Below are positions 7,247-14,354 of a DNA stretch of 19,081 nt, in pieces. The position numbers were made by a program, and so were the translations under genes. Source of the DNA: DATDOY01 sp035293045 (GTDB lineage Bacteria > Actinomycetota > Acidimicrobiia > IMCC26256 > JACPCJ01); contig DATDOY010000218.1 in the NCBI GenBank assembly GCA_035293045.1, forward strand, positions 1-19,081, in the 5' to 3' direction. Under the pieces are notes generated by a model. It had not been told where the DNA came from and made no database searches. It saw only the letters and a list, made by a program, of their open reading frames with translations. Numbering within the stretch: position 1 is the first letter of the stretch; each line of letters begins with the position of its first letter.

Positions 7247-7609
7247 ATGACGCTGCACCGAGTTCCAGACCTATCCGACTTCGACGCCGGCTTCTTCGTC
7301 GGCGTCCTGGTCGGCGACGGCTGCTTTGGCGGAGACAAGCGCCGAGCGTCGGTCACCATCCGAATGCACATCAACCACCGCAACGTCTTTGACTGGCTGA
7401 TGGATCGGCTCCCCGGCGGCGAGTTTTACGGGCCGTATGGTCCGTATCGCGGGGACGGCGTCCATCGAGGGGCGCAATACGTCTGGCTCGCTCGCGGCCA
7501 CTTCCTTCGAGAGACCGTTGTCCCGATCCTTGACCGCCATCTCAAGGAGGAACACAGCGAGAGGGCGTACTTCCGCTACCTGGGAATGAAGCGGCGGTAC
7601 GGCCTTTAG
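7247..7609 (+). CDS. Single-domain LAGLIDADG-type homing endonuclease-like protein
   Basis: A 120-residue protein with one LAGLIDADG-like helix near the N-terminus, FVGVLVGDG at 17-25, keeping the acidic residue (D24) that binds the catalytic metal in this family. The rest follows the domain pattern: a beta-strand section (VTIRMHINH), a helix with NVFDWLMDRLPGG, a Tyr/Gly-rich loop (YGPYGPY), YVWLARGHFLRE, and a C-terminal helix ending YLGMKRRY. A one-motif protein would act as a homodimer. Two of the known uses of this fold are mobile endonucleases and domesticated regulators such as WhiA. ATG is preceded by GAAGGAG with 7-base spacing. It lies between parA and rsmG on the opposite strand, with both neighbours intact, so it is a free-standing gene and not part of an intein or an obvious intron. 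Target unknown. Confidence 0.8.
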   Translation: MTLHRVPDLSDFDAGFFVGVLVGDGCFGGDKRRASVTIRMHINHRNVFDWLMDRLPGGEFYGPYGPYRGDGVHRGAQYVWLARGHFLRETVVPILDRHLKEEHSERAYFRYLGMKRRYGL

Positions 7610-7624
7610 CGGGTTCGGCCAAGA

Positions 7625-7639
7625 GTGCCCCGTGGAACG
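7625..7639. repeat. parS-like 15-bp repeat, copy 1
   Basis: GTGCCCCGTGGAACG. On the - strand the inner 14 bases, GTTCCACGGGGCAC, match the palindromic parS form GTTCCACGTGGAAC at 12 of 14 positions, with one half-site perfect. An identical copy lies 51 bp away. It sits between rsmG and parA, next to genes for the ParAB system that would use it. Binding is inferred; a fully palindromic parS is not present here. Confidence 0.45.
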
Positions 7640-7675
7640 ATCACGTTAAGTGGTGGAATCCGCACGCTCTGTGAG

Positions 7676-7690
7676 GTGCCCCGTGGAACG
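7676..7690. repeat. parS-like 15-bp repeat, copy 2
   Basis: Exact second copy of GTGCCCCGTGGAACG, same orientation, 51 bp from the first. Both copies share the same two deviations from the parS palindrome. This copy overlaps a perfect 10-bp palindrome, GGAACGTTCC at 7685-7694. It ends 14 bp before the stop codon of rsmG. Confidence 0.45.
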
Positions 7691-7703
7691 TTCCTCCGGG
7701 TGG

Positions 7704-8291
7704 TCACCACAAGGGGCGTTTGGAGGGGATCCCCGTTCGGCGGGGCCAACGGTCCGCCGTCGGCGCGACCTTGGTGATGAGGACGGCGGCGACGTCGCCC
7801 CGGCGGTCGGCCACGGCGGGCCCGAGGCCGAGTTGCGCCAGACCCGCGTCGGGCCACCGCGCCGGATCGGGCTCGGGGGGTTCGGCGACCAGCAAGCGCC
7901 CACCCATGGTCAGGAACGGAGCGGCGCACTCGGCGGTCACCGCAGGAGGGCCGAACGAGCGAGCGGCGACGAGGTCGTAAGCCCCCCGGTGCGAGGGATC
8001 TCGGCCGACCTCCTCGGCCCGAGCCTCGACGACCCGGCAGTTCGCCAGGCCCAGCACACCGACGGCGGATTCGAGCAGCCGGCAGCGCCTGGCCATCACC
8101 TCGACGAGCACCGCCTCGGCTGCCGGCCACCGGCAGGCGAGCACGAGGCCAGGCACGCCACCCCCGCTGCCCAGATCGACAAATCGCGCCGGGGGAGCGC
8201 CGATCATGGCCGCGAGCCCCTCGGCGTGGTCGAGATGGGCGCCCACCGGGCCGGGGCCGAGGGCGCCGGCCGCTCGTGCCGACTGGAGCAC
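7704..8291 (-). CDS. rsmG: 16S rRNA (guanine-527-N7) methyltransferase RsmG (GidB)
   Basis: Transfers a methyl group from S-adenosylmethionine to N7 of G527 in 16S rRNA; loss gives low-level streptomycin resistance in other bacteria. The SAM-binding motif FVDLGSGGGVPGLVLA (residues 37-52) is unmistakable. The later strand/loop YDLVAARSFGPP and the C-terminal WPRRTGIPSKRPL (family form YPR-PG-P-K-PL) are also present. The 195 residues are a little short. The N-terminus before the SAM motif has about 36 residues and lacks the usual Trp/Asn-rich NLTA segment; GAHLDHAEGLAAMI stands in its place. The GTG at 8291 is the first standard start in frame and has only a weak GAGG upstream, so translation may be coupled to jag, whose stop lies 50 bp upstream. 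A non-standard CTG upstream is possible. Confidence 0.9.
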   Translation of the reverse strand: MLQSARAAGALGPGPVGAHLDHAEGLAAMIGAPPARFVDLGSGGGVPGLVLACRWPAAEAVLVEVMARRCRLLESAVGVLGLANCRVVEARAEEVGRDPSHRGAYDLVAARSFGPPAVTAECAAPFLTMGGRLLVAEPPEPDPARWPDAGLAQLGLGPAVADRRGDVAAVLITKVAPTADRWPRRTGIPSKRPLW

Positions 8292-8341
8292 CGCCTCGAG
8301 CAGGCGGCGAGGGAGGGGCGCTGATCCGGGGCCGGACGGGC

Positions 8342-9232
8342 TCAGGTGGGCTCGATCACCACGCGGCGGCGGGGCTCCTCGCCCTCCGACAGGGTCGAGA
8401 CGCCGTCGATGTCGCCAACGGCGTCGTGCACGATCTTGCGGTCCGGCGGCGACATCGGTTCGAGCACCTGGGCTCGGCCCGTCTCGATCGCCTTCTCGGC
8501 GAGCCCGCGGGCGAACTCCTCGAGGGCGGCACGACGGCGAGCGCCGTACCCGCCGATGTCGATGCTGACCCGAGCGGGATGACCCTCGGTCTGGCGTTGA
8601 AGGTTGGTCTTCACGACCTCGCGAACGGCCTCCATGGTGACGCCGTCGCGTCCGATGAGCGGACCCACGCTGTCGCCATCGACGAAGATGCGAAGGAATT
8701 CGTCGTCGATCTCAACCCGTACGTCGGCCTCGAGATCGAAGGCGTCCACGAGCCCCCGTGTGAACTCTTCGGCCGCCTTGGCCTGCTCCTCCATCGGCAC
8801 ATCGCTCATGACTCGCTCCTCACGCACTCTCGGCTCCCGCGGCGGCCGTGGCTCCCGCTGACGTCCTGGTTGGTCCTCACCCTGATTCCGTGGCCCGCGC
8901 TCTCGGCGCTGGCCGCCGCCTTCGCGGCGCCCCTCACTCTGGCTGCCTTGGTTACCGCGGTCTCCGCCACGTCCTCCCCCGCCTCCCTGGCCGCCGCGTC
9001 CCTGGCCGCCGCGCCCGTTGCCGCCTTGCTGGCGGCCTCGACGCCGGCGCTCGGGCTTCTCGCGCGAAACCGGTCGGACCCGTGCCCGCACGTGGGCAGC
9101 CCGCCGCAGCAACCCGCCACGCGCCTCCTGCACGACCTCGAACTCAAGCTCGGACTCTTCGATGCCCAGCTCCGCGAGCGCTCGCGCCTTGGCCTCTTCG
9201 ACGGTCTTGCCCGTCGTTTCGATCCACTCCAT
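8342..9232 (-). CDS. jag: Jag/KhpB RNA-binding protein (Jag-N, RGG-type linker, KH, R3H)
   Basis: A cytoplasmic RNA-binding protein of the YidC neighbourhood; homologues (Jag, KhpB/EloR) take part in cell elongation and post-transcriptional control. Domains by eye: Jag-N, residues 1-48 (MEWIETTGKTVEEAKARAL); a linker 55-140 made almost only of Arg, Gly, Gln and Glu, with RGG-like repeats; a KH domain, about 150-218, with the GxxG loop G194-R-D-G197; and an R3H domain, about 225-296, with R265-K-I-V-H269. The linker is longer and more Gly/Arg-rich than I would expect. An internal ATG (Met142, at 8809) has GAGGAG 6 bases upstream and could start a KH-R3H-only form. The main ATG at 9232 has AAGGGA upstream. 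It lies between yidC and rsmG, as in other actinobacteria. Confidence 0.93.
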   Translation of the reverse strand: MEWIETTGKTVEEAKARALAELGIEESELEFEVVQEARGGLLRRAAHVRARVRPVSREKPERRRRGRQQGGNGRGGQGRGGQGGGGGRGGDRGNQGSQSEGRREGGGQRRERGPRNQGEDQPGRQREPRPPREPRVREERVMSDVPMEEQAKAAEEFTRGLVDAFDLEADVRVEIDDEFLRIFVDGDSVGPLIGRDGVTMEAVREVVKTNLQRQTEGHPARVSIDIGGYGARRRAALEEFARGLAEKAIETGRAQVLEPMSPPDRKIVHDAVGDIDGVSTLSEGEEPRRRVVIEPT

Positions 9233-9293
9233 CGCGATCCCTTAGACCCTTCGTAAACTCGGTCCCTCAACACAACGTCGAGGGTCTGGCCAT

Positions 9294-10304
9294 CTAGCGA
9301 CGCTTTTTCCGCTTTTTCTTCTTACTGGCATTTGTGCGGTTCGGGCGATTCTTCGGGGGACCGGGGGGCGCGGGCTTGGCTTGGTGCTCAGCCTTCGCCG
9401 GCTTCTCGGGTCGCTCCCCATCCTCCTCGTCCTTGTCCGGGGCGGGCTCTCGCGAGCTCGTGTCGACCGCGGAACCCGTTGGCTCCTTCGCCGCGAGCCC
9501 ACGCGTCGCCCCGCCGAACAGCTGCTCTCGCAGCGCGGAGGGCTTCTTCGGCGTGGACTTGGCGTCAATCTCCTTGCCGAACACCACGGCCTGCTGGCCG
9601 ATCTGCCAGAGGTTGCTCACGAAGAAGTAGAGGACCACGCCGGCCGGGAGCGTGTACGAGATCACCCCGAAGAACACCGGGAAGATCTTGGTCATCATCT
9701 GGGCCTGCGGCGTCGTCCGGCCCTTTTGGAGTTTGGTCATCTGCCGGCTCTGGTAGTAGCCGCTGGCGATCACGAGCCCGAGAAGCACGATGTAGGGGAT
9801 CGCGTCCAGCAGCGACTTGGAGAGCATCTGGCTGGCGGCCTGAGACATGTCCATACCGAGGAACGTGAGGCCCTTCGCGCCCGCCTCCCGACACGCCTTG
9901 ACGGTCTCGGCATTGTCACAAAACGCCCGAAACAGCTCGCTGTCCACCGGGATGTGCTTGAGGCCGCCGGGGAGCCGCAGGACCTGGAACAGGGCGATGA
10001 AGATGGGGAACTGCAGGAGCAGCGGCAGGCACCCGGCGAGCGGGTTGATCTGGTGCTCCTTGTAGAACGCCATCATCTCTTCGTTGAGCTTCTGGCGGTC
10101 GTTCTTGTACTTGTCCTGGAGCTTTTTGATCTCCGGTTGGACCTTTTGCATCTTGGCCATCGACCGGGCCTGCCGGGAGGTCATCGGATACAGCAGGAGG
10201 CGGATCGCCACCGTGATCAGGACGATCGAGATGCCGTAGTTGGGGATCAGCCCGTAGAAGAACGCCTGCAGGGTCCCGAAGGCGTCGATGAGGCTATTGA
10301 ACAC
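9294..10304 (-). CDS. yidC: Membrane protein insertase YidC (Oxa1 family)
   Basis: Inserts and folds membrane proteins, alone or with SecYEG. The 336 residues match the Gram-positive-type form, without the large periplasmic domain of E. coli YidC. Hydrophobic segments: about 14-40 with the groove Arg R35 (TVAIRLLLYP); after the cytoplasmic helical hairpin (KMQKVQPEIKKLQDKYK) a second at about 88-110 (NPLAGCLPLLLQFPIFIALF); then about 165-183, 208-226 and 228-240. The outside loop between the second and third carries two cysteines, C129 and C138. The cytoplasmic tail (about 250-336) is rich in Pro/Lys/Glu and ends with a run of Lys/Arg, often used for ribosome contact. GTG start with GGAGGT 6-7 bases upstream. 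It overlaps the end of yidD by 11 bp. Confidence 0.97.
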   Translation of the reverse strand: MFNSLIDAFGTLQAFFYGLIPNYGISIVLITVAIRLLLYPMTSRQARSMAKMQKVQPEIKKLQDKYKNDRQKLNEEMMAFYKEHQINPLAGCLPLLLQFPIFIALFQVLRLPGGLKHIPVDSELFRAFCDNAETVKACREAGAKGLTFLGMDMSQAASQMLSKSLLDAIPYIVLLGLVIASGYYQSRQMTKLQKGRTTPQAQMMTKIFPVFFGVISYTLPAGVVLYFFVSNLWQIGQQAVVFGKEIDAKSTPKKPSALREQLFGGATRGLAAKEPTGSAVDTSSREPAPDKDEEDGERPEKPAKAEHQAKPAPPGPPKNRPNRTNASKKKKRKKRR

Positions 10305-10551
10305 CGGAAACCTCCGTCGGCGTCACGGGCTCACGCCGCGGCACCGGGTCGTAGCCGGACCCACCGCCGGGCCGGCAGCGGGCGATGCGGCGGGCGCCCA
10401 GCCAGGCACCGCGAACCGCACCATAGGTACTGATTGCTTCGTACGTGTAGTGCGAGCACGACGGGTCGTAGCGGCACTGGCGGGGCCGCGTGGCGCTCCA
10501 TCCCTGGTACACCCGAAGCACCCCCCGCATCAGTCGCGCCGCCGGCGTCAT
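10294..10551 (-). CDS. yidD: Membrane protein insertion efficiency factor YidD
   Basis: A small accessory factor that helps YidC-dependent insertion, probably at the inner face of the membrane. The 85 residues carry the family signature: an N-terminal amphipathic helix (residues 1-20, LMRGVLRVYQGW), then CRYDPSCSHYTYEAI, a GAVRGAWLGARRIARC segment and GGSGYDPVP. All three signature cysteines are there. Its ATG overlaps the rnpA stop in an ATGA arrangement, and its 3' end overlaps the first 11 bases of yidC, so the three genes are probably translationally coupled. The order rpmH-rnpA-yidD-yidC is widely conserved. Confidence 0.95.
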   Translation of the reverse strand: MTPAARLMRGVLRVYQGWSATRPRQCRYDPSCSHYTYEAISTYGAVRGAWLGARRIARCRPGGGSGYDPVPRREPVTPTEVSGVQ

Positions 10552-10916
10552 GCCGTCACGGCCTTGTCGTTCCCGTCCACCCGTTCACCCGTCCTCACGT
10601 CTGTTCCGCTCGGTCCGGCCACGAGCGCTTCGAGCGCCCGGCTGAGGACCTCGGTGTCCGCCCTCGCCGCCTCGGGGCTCGCCCCGATCAGGTAGGCCAA
10701 GCCTGGGCGCAGGAGTTCGCGGTGGGCTCGAACGGCTTCCCGGAGCCGCCGGCGCACGCGATTGCGCACCACCGCACCCCCAACCCGGCGACCGATTTGG
10801 TAGGCCACCCGAGGCGGATCGCCAGGGTCACCCGCCTCGACCACGGTCAACGTGAGGGGACCGTGGCGGTGCCGGCGGGTTCCGGCAAATGCCGCAAACG
10901 TGGCGCGATCGCGCAC
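10548..10916 (-). CDS. rnpA: Ribonuclease P protein component
   Basis: The protein subunit of RNase P, which helps the catalytic RNA bind and cleave the 5' leader of pre-tRNA. The RNR signature is clear (VVRNRVRRRLREAV), preceded by the RVAYQIGRRVGG strand. The start is uncertain. The GTG at 10916 gives 122 residues, the normal size, but leaves only six residues before the first conserved Phe (RDRATF). A CTG overlapping the rpmH stop (CTGA, at 10928) would add four. The frame remains open through all of rpmH and beyond, and an ATG at 11078, 19 bases before the rpmH start, would give 176 residues and a fully nested rpmH, the arrangement described in Thermus. None of the starts has a strong ribosome binding site. 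Confidence 0.88.
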   Translation of the reverse strand: MRDRATFAAFAGTRRHRHGPLTLTVVEAGDPGDPPRVAYQIGRRVGGAVVRNRVRRRLREAVRAHRELLRPGLAYLIGASPEAARADTEVLSRALEALVAGPSGTDVRTGERVDGNDKAVTA

Positions 10917-10924
10917 CCGCCAGA

Positions 10925-11059
10925 TCAGGCGCTGAGTCGCGCCCGTCCCTTCCGCCGCCGGGCCTTCAGGACGGATCGGCCGCCCTGGGTTCGCATCCGG
11001 GTCCGGAAGCCGTGCGTCTTCTTGCGCTTCCGGTTGTTGGGCTGGAACGGGCGCTTCAC
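10925..11059 (-). CDS. rpmH: 50S ribosomal protein L34
   Basis: A 44-residue basic ribosomal protein of the large subunit, contacting 23S rRNA. The sequence is the family signature almost throughout: MKRPFQPNNRKRKKTHGF, then RMRT, then GGRSVLKARRRKGR and a final RLSA. The GTG start at 11059 has AGGAGA 8 bases upstream. It is the first gene of the - strand block that runs rnpA-yidD-yidC-jag-rsmG and is transcribed divergently from dnaA. It lies wholly inside the long open frame of rnpA, read in a different frame. Confidence 0.97.
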   Translation of the reverse strand: MKRPFQPNNRKRKKTHGFRTRMRTQGGRSVLKARRRKGRARLSA

Positions 11060-11213
11060 CTTCGGTTCTCCTGGTCATCAATGCGCCCTGTGGCCTAGGG
11101 CCGGGCGCCGCGGCGGAGCCTCCACCTGGAGGGCCTCCTACAAGACGGTGCAGAGGGGCGGTGGCGTCGAAGTGGGGACGCCGTGCCTCGCCCGAGCATT
11201 GGGCGATGGGGGG

Positions 11214-11243
11214 AGTGTACGGGCGCATCCGCTCCGGCCGCAA
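11214..11243 (-). promoter_or_regulatory. Candidate rpmH promoter
   Basis: On the - strand TTGCGG (11243-11238) and TACACT (11219-11214) are separated by 18 bases. The -10 is of TANNNT type. Transcription would start near 11207 and give an rpmH leader of about 150 bases that includes the hairpin at 11119-11132. The match is moderate only. Confidence 0.35.
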
Positions 11244-11303
11244 CGCGCCGGCGCGCGGGGCGGAGCTGCGGGGCCCGTCGCGCGATTTTTCGGGGGCTTT
11301 TCC

Positions 11304-11332
11304 TTGTCGCCCCCGAGGGCCGCTGCTATGTT
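11304..11332 (+). promoter_or_regulatory. Candidate dnaA promoter with extended -10
   Basis: TTGTCG (11304-11309), a 17-base spacer, then TATGTT (11327-11332) preceded by TGC, the extended -10 form. Transcription would start near 11339, leaving a leader of about 160 bases that runs through the DnaA-box pair at the dnaA start codon. Confidence 0.45.
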
Positions 11333-11487
11333 GCGAACCCACGTCGCTTCGGTGTTTGCACCGGTACGCCGCGGGGCCCCTATTCCAGGGTGTTCCACTT
11401 CCCCAGCAATGTGCGTGGACGACGCGCGCGCTCATAGACCGTCCGCCATCCGTGCCGGGGTTCCCCCGTCACGCCAGCTCGGGGGCA

Positions 11488-11499
11488 GTATCCACACCT

Positions 11500-11507
<8 letters not shown>
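11488..11507. promoter_or_regulatory. Inverted DnaA-box pair spanning the dnaA start codon
   Basis: GTATCCACA (11488-11496, 8 of 9 to TTATCCACA) faces TGTGGACGA (11499-11507; reverse TCGTCCACA, 8 of 9 to the actinobacterial form TTGTCCACA). Together they form the inverted repeat TCCACA-CC-TGTGGA. The GTG start of dnaA lies inside the second box. Further weaker matches follow at 11511-11519 and 11546-11554 inside the gene. This fits autoregulation of dnaA by its own product. Confidence 0.6.
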
Positions 11508-12960
<1,453 letters not shown>

Positions 12961-13141
12961 CATGCTGCCCCTGGTCTCAATCGCCCGGTTTGGGTCCGTG
13001 GATAACCTGTGGACAGCCCTTCAGCGCGCGGTACCACCTGTGGAGAACATCGGATGGCCGTCCCCCAACCCAAGCATCGCGTGTTGGCCTGTGGACGGCG
13101 GCGGGACAACCGTTATGGGTCTGACCAGCACCAACGCCGGT

Positions 13142-13180
13142 TCATCCACAATCCACAGCCCTTATTACTCATATGAAGAT
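13142..13180 (+). promoter_or_regulatory. Forward DnaA-box pair, GC clamp and AT-rich DNA-unwinding element
   Basis: Two overlapping forward boxes (13142-13157) are followed by a short GC clamp (GCCC) and then the AT-rich segment TTATTACTCATATGAAGAT (13162-13180), the most AT-rich run of the spacer. The order box, GC-rich clamp, TTA-type trinucleotides equals the basal unwinding element described in Bacillus (DnaA-trio). Only two clear TTA repeats are seen, so the trio reading is tentative. Confidence 0.55.
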
Positions 13181-13197
13181 GCACAGCACATGATTGA

Positions 13198-13213
13198 CAA
13201 CAGCGTGCTGTTG
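13198..13213. repeat. 16-bp near-perfect palindrome upstream of dnaN
   Basis: CAACAGC-GT-GCTGTTG: two perfect 7-base arms around a 2-base centre. It also forms part of a direct repeat of TTGACA at 13194-13199 and 13211-13216. It lies between the unwinding element and the dnaN ribosome binding site (AGGAGG at 13226-13231). It could be a protein-binding operator; the binding partner is unknown. Confidence 0.5.
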
Positions 13214-13236
13214 ACAGTGCCGAACAGGAGGCTCCC

Positions 13237-14334
13237 GTGAAGTTTCGTTGCGAGCGCGACACGCTCGTGGACGCCATCAGCGTCGCCCAGCGAGCGGTGA
13301 CTGCTCGCGCCGGCGCGCTCCCCGTCCTCTCTGGTCTCTTGGTTCGCGCCGAAGGCGGCGCCATCCACCTCGTCGGATCCGATCTTGAGATCACGATCTC
13401 GGTGAACGGTCCGGCCGACACCCTCGAAGACGGCACGACCGTGCTCCAGGCCCGCTTGTTCGGCGATATCGTGCGCGCCCTCGAGCCGGGCGTGGTGACC
13501 GTCGAGGCCGACGCCAACGAAGCACGGATTTCCAGCGGCCGCTCCGACTTCGCCCTGCGCGTGTTGCCGGCCGACGAGTTTCCGCAGGTTCCCGAGCCCC
13601 AGGCGGAAGCCGTCGTCGTCGACGGCGCCGTGTTTTCGGACGCCCTGCGCCAGGTGGTCCCCGCCGCGTCGCGCGACGACGCGCGTCCGATCCTCACCGG
13701 CGTCCAACTCGAGCCCACCAACGAGGGTCTCCGCCTCGTGGCGACCGACTCATACCGGCTCTCGATGCGAGACCTGCCCGGCGAGAAGATGCTCGCCGGC
13801 GACCGTTCTGTGCTGGTGCCGGCCAAAGCCCTGTCCGAGGTGCAGCGGCTGCTCGAGTCGGGTGAGGTCAGCGTGGTCATCGGGGAGCGCGAAGCCACCT
13901 TCGACCTCGAGGCCGCCCGCATCACCACACGCCTGATCGAGGGCGAGTTCCCCAACTACCGCCAACTGCTGCCCAACGACTACCCGAACAAGCTCACCGT
14001 CGAGCGGGAGCCCTTCATCGAGGCGGTGCGTCGGGTGCGGCTCGTGGCCCAGGGCCGGGAGGGTGCGCCGGTCCGCTTGTCGCTCTCGTCGTCGAAGGTC
14101 GAACTCACCGCCCAGGCCCAAGACGTCGGCGAGGCCCACGAGTTGATCGAGGCGAAGTACGAGGGCGAGGAGATGACCGTCGCCTTCAACCCGGAGTTCC
14201 TCCTCGACGGGGCGGGCGTCGTGACCGGCGACGAAATGGTGCTCGAGACCCTCGACCCACTGAAGCCCGCCACGCTGCGCGGCATCGAGGGGGGAGATTT
14301 CCTCTACCTCCTGATGCCCGTCCGCGTTTCCTGA
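13237..14334 (+). CDS. dnaN: DNA polymerase III beta subunit (sliding clamp)
   Basis: A ring-shaped dimer that holds the replicative polymerase on DNA and serves as a docking platform for repair and ligation proteins. 365 residues, the normal size, in three similar clamp domains: about 1-118 (MKFRCERDTLVDAI, then RAGALPVLSGLLV), 127-245 (with ILTGVQLEP and ATDSYRLSM) and 246-365 (with IEGEFPNYRQLLP at the junction). The end YLLMPVRVS is the family C-terminal strand. The GTG start has AGGAGG 5 bases upstream. It lies directly beside oriC and is followed 20 bp later by recF, the classical dnaA-dnaN-recF order. Confidence 0.98.
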   Translation: MKFRCERDTLVDAISVAQRAVTARAGALPVLSGLLVRAEGGAIHLVGSDLEITISVNGPADTLEDGTTVLQARLFGDIVRALEPGVVTVEADANEARISSGRSDFALRVLPADEFPQVPEPQAEAVVVDGAVFSDALRQVVPAASRDDARPILTGVQLEPTNEGLRLVATDSYRLSMRDLPGEKMLAGDRSVLVPAKALSEVQRLLESGEVSVVIGEREATFDLEAARITTRLIEGEFPNYRQLLPNDYPNKLTVEREPFIEAVRRVRLVAQGREGAPVRLSLSSSKVELTAQAQDVGEAHELIEAKYEGEEMTVAFNPEFLLDGAGVVTGDEMVLETLDPLKPATLRGIEGGDFLYLLMPVRVS

Positions 14335-14354
14335 GCGCGAGCTAGGGGCCCCGG

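Larger units (their letters stand above)
11060..11499. other. Divergent rpmH-dnaA control region
   Basis: 440 bp without a supported gene. Open frames cross it on both strands, including 5' extensions of the dnaA and rnpA frames, but their predicted residues look like GC-rich noise. It holds a candidate rpmH promoter on the - strand, a candidate dnaA promoter on the + strand, a GC-rich hairpin CCTCCA-CC-TGGAGG (11119-11132) that would lie in the rpmH leader, and a T-rich patch near 11286-11303 in otherwise GC-rich DNA. The DnaA-box pair at 11488-11507 closes the region. Confidence 0.7.
12961..13236. other. oriC: Replication origin oriC (dnaA-dnaN spacer)
   Basis: 276 bp between dnaA and dnaN, the usual oriC location in actinobacteria. 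Six DnaA-box-like 9-mers are visible: reverse boxes at 12997-13005 (CGTGGATAA), 13008-13016 (TGTGGACAG), 13039-13047 (TGTGGAGAA) and 13090-13098 (TGTGGACGG), and forward boxes at 13142-13150 (TCATCCACA) and 13149-13157 (CAATCCACA). Four match a consensus form at 8 of 9, the others at 7 of 9. An AT-rich stretch follows the forward pair. Gene context plus this layout make the assignment strong, although no single box is perfect. Confidence 0.88.

Noticed and set aside
7247..7609. The LAGLIDADG domain as an intein or intron-encoded enzyme
   Set aside because: It lies on the opposite strand to parA and rsmG, both of which are uninterrupted, and there are no splice-junction motifs or split exons.
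11161..11499. A 5' extension of the dnaA frame adding 113 residues
   Set aside because: The extension has no DnaA domain I features and would overlap the promoter-like region and the DnaA-box pair. Domain I begins right after the GTG at 11500.
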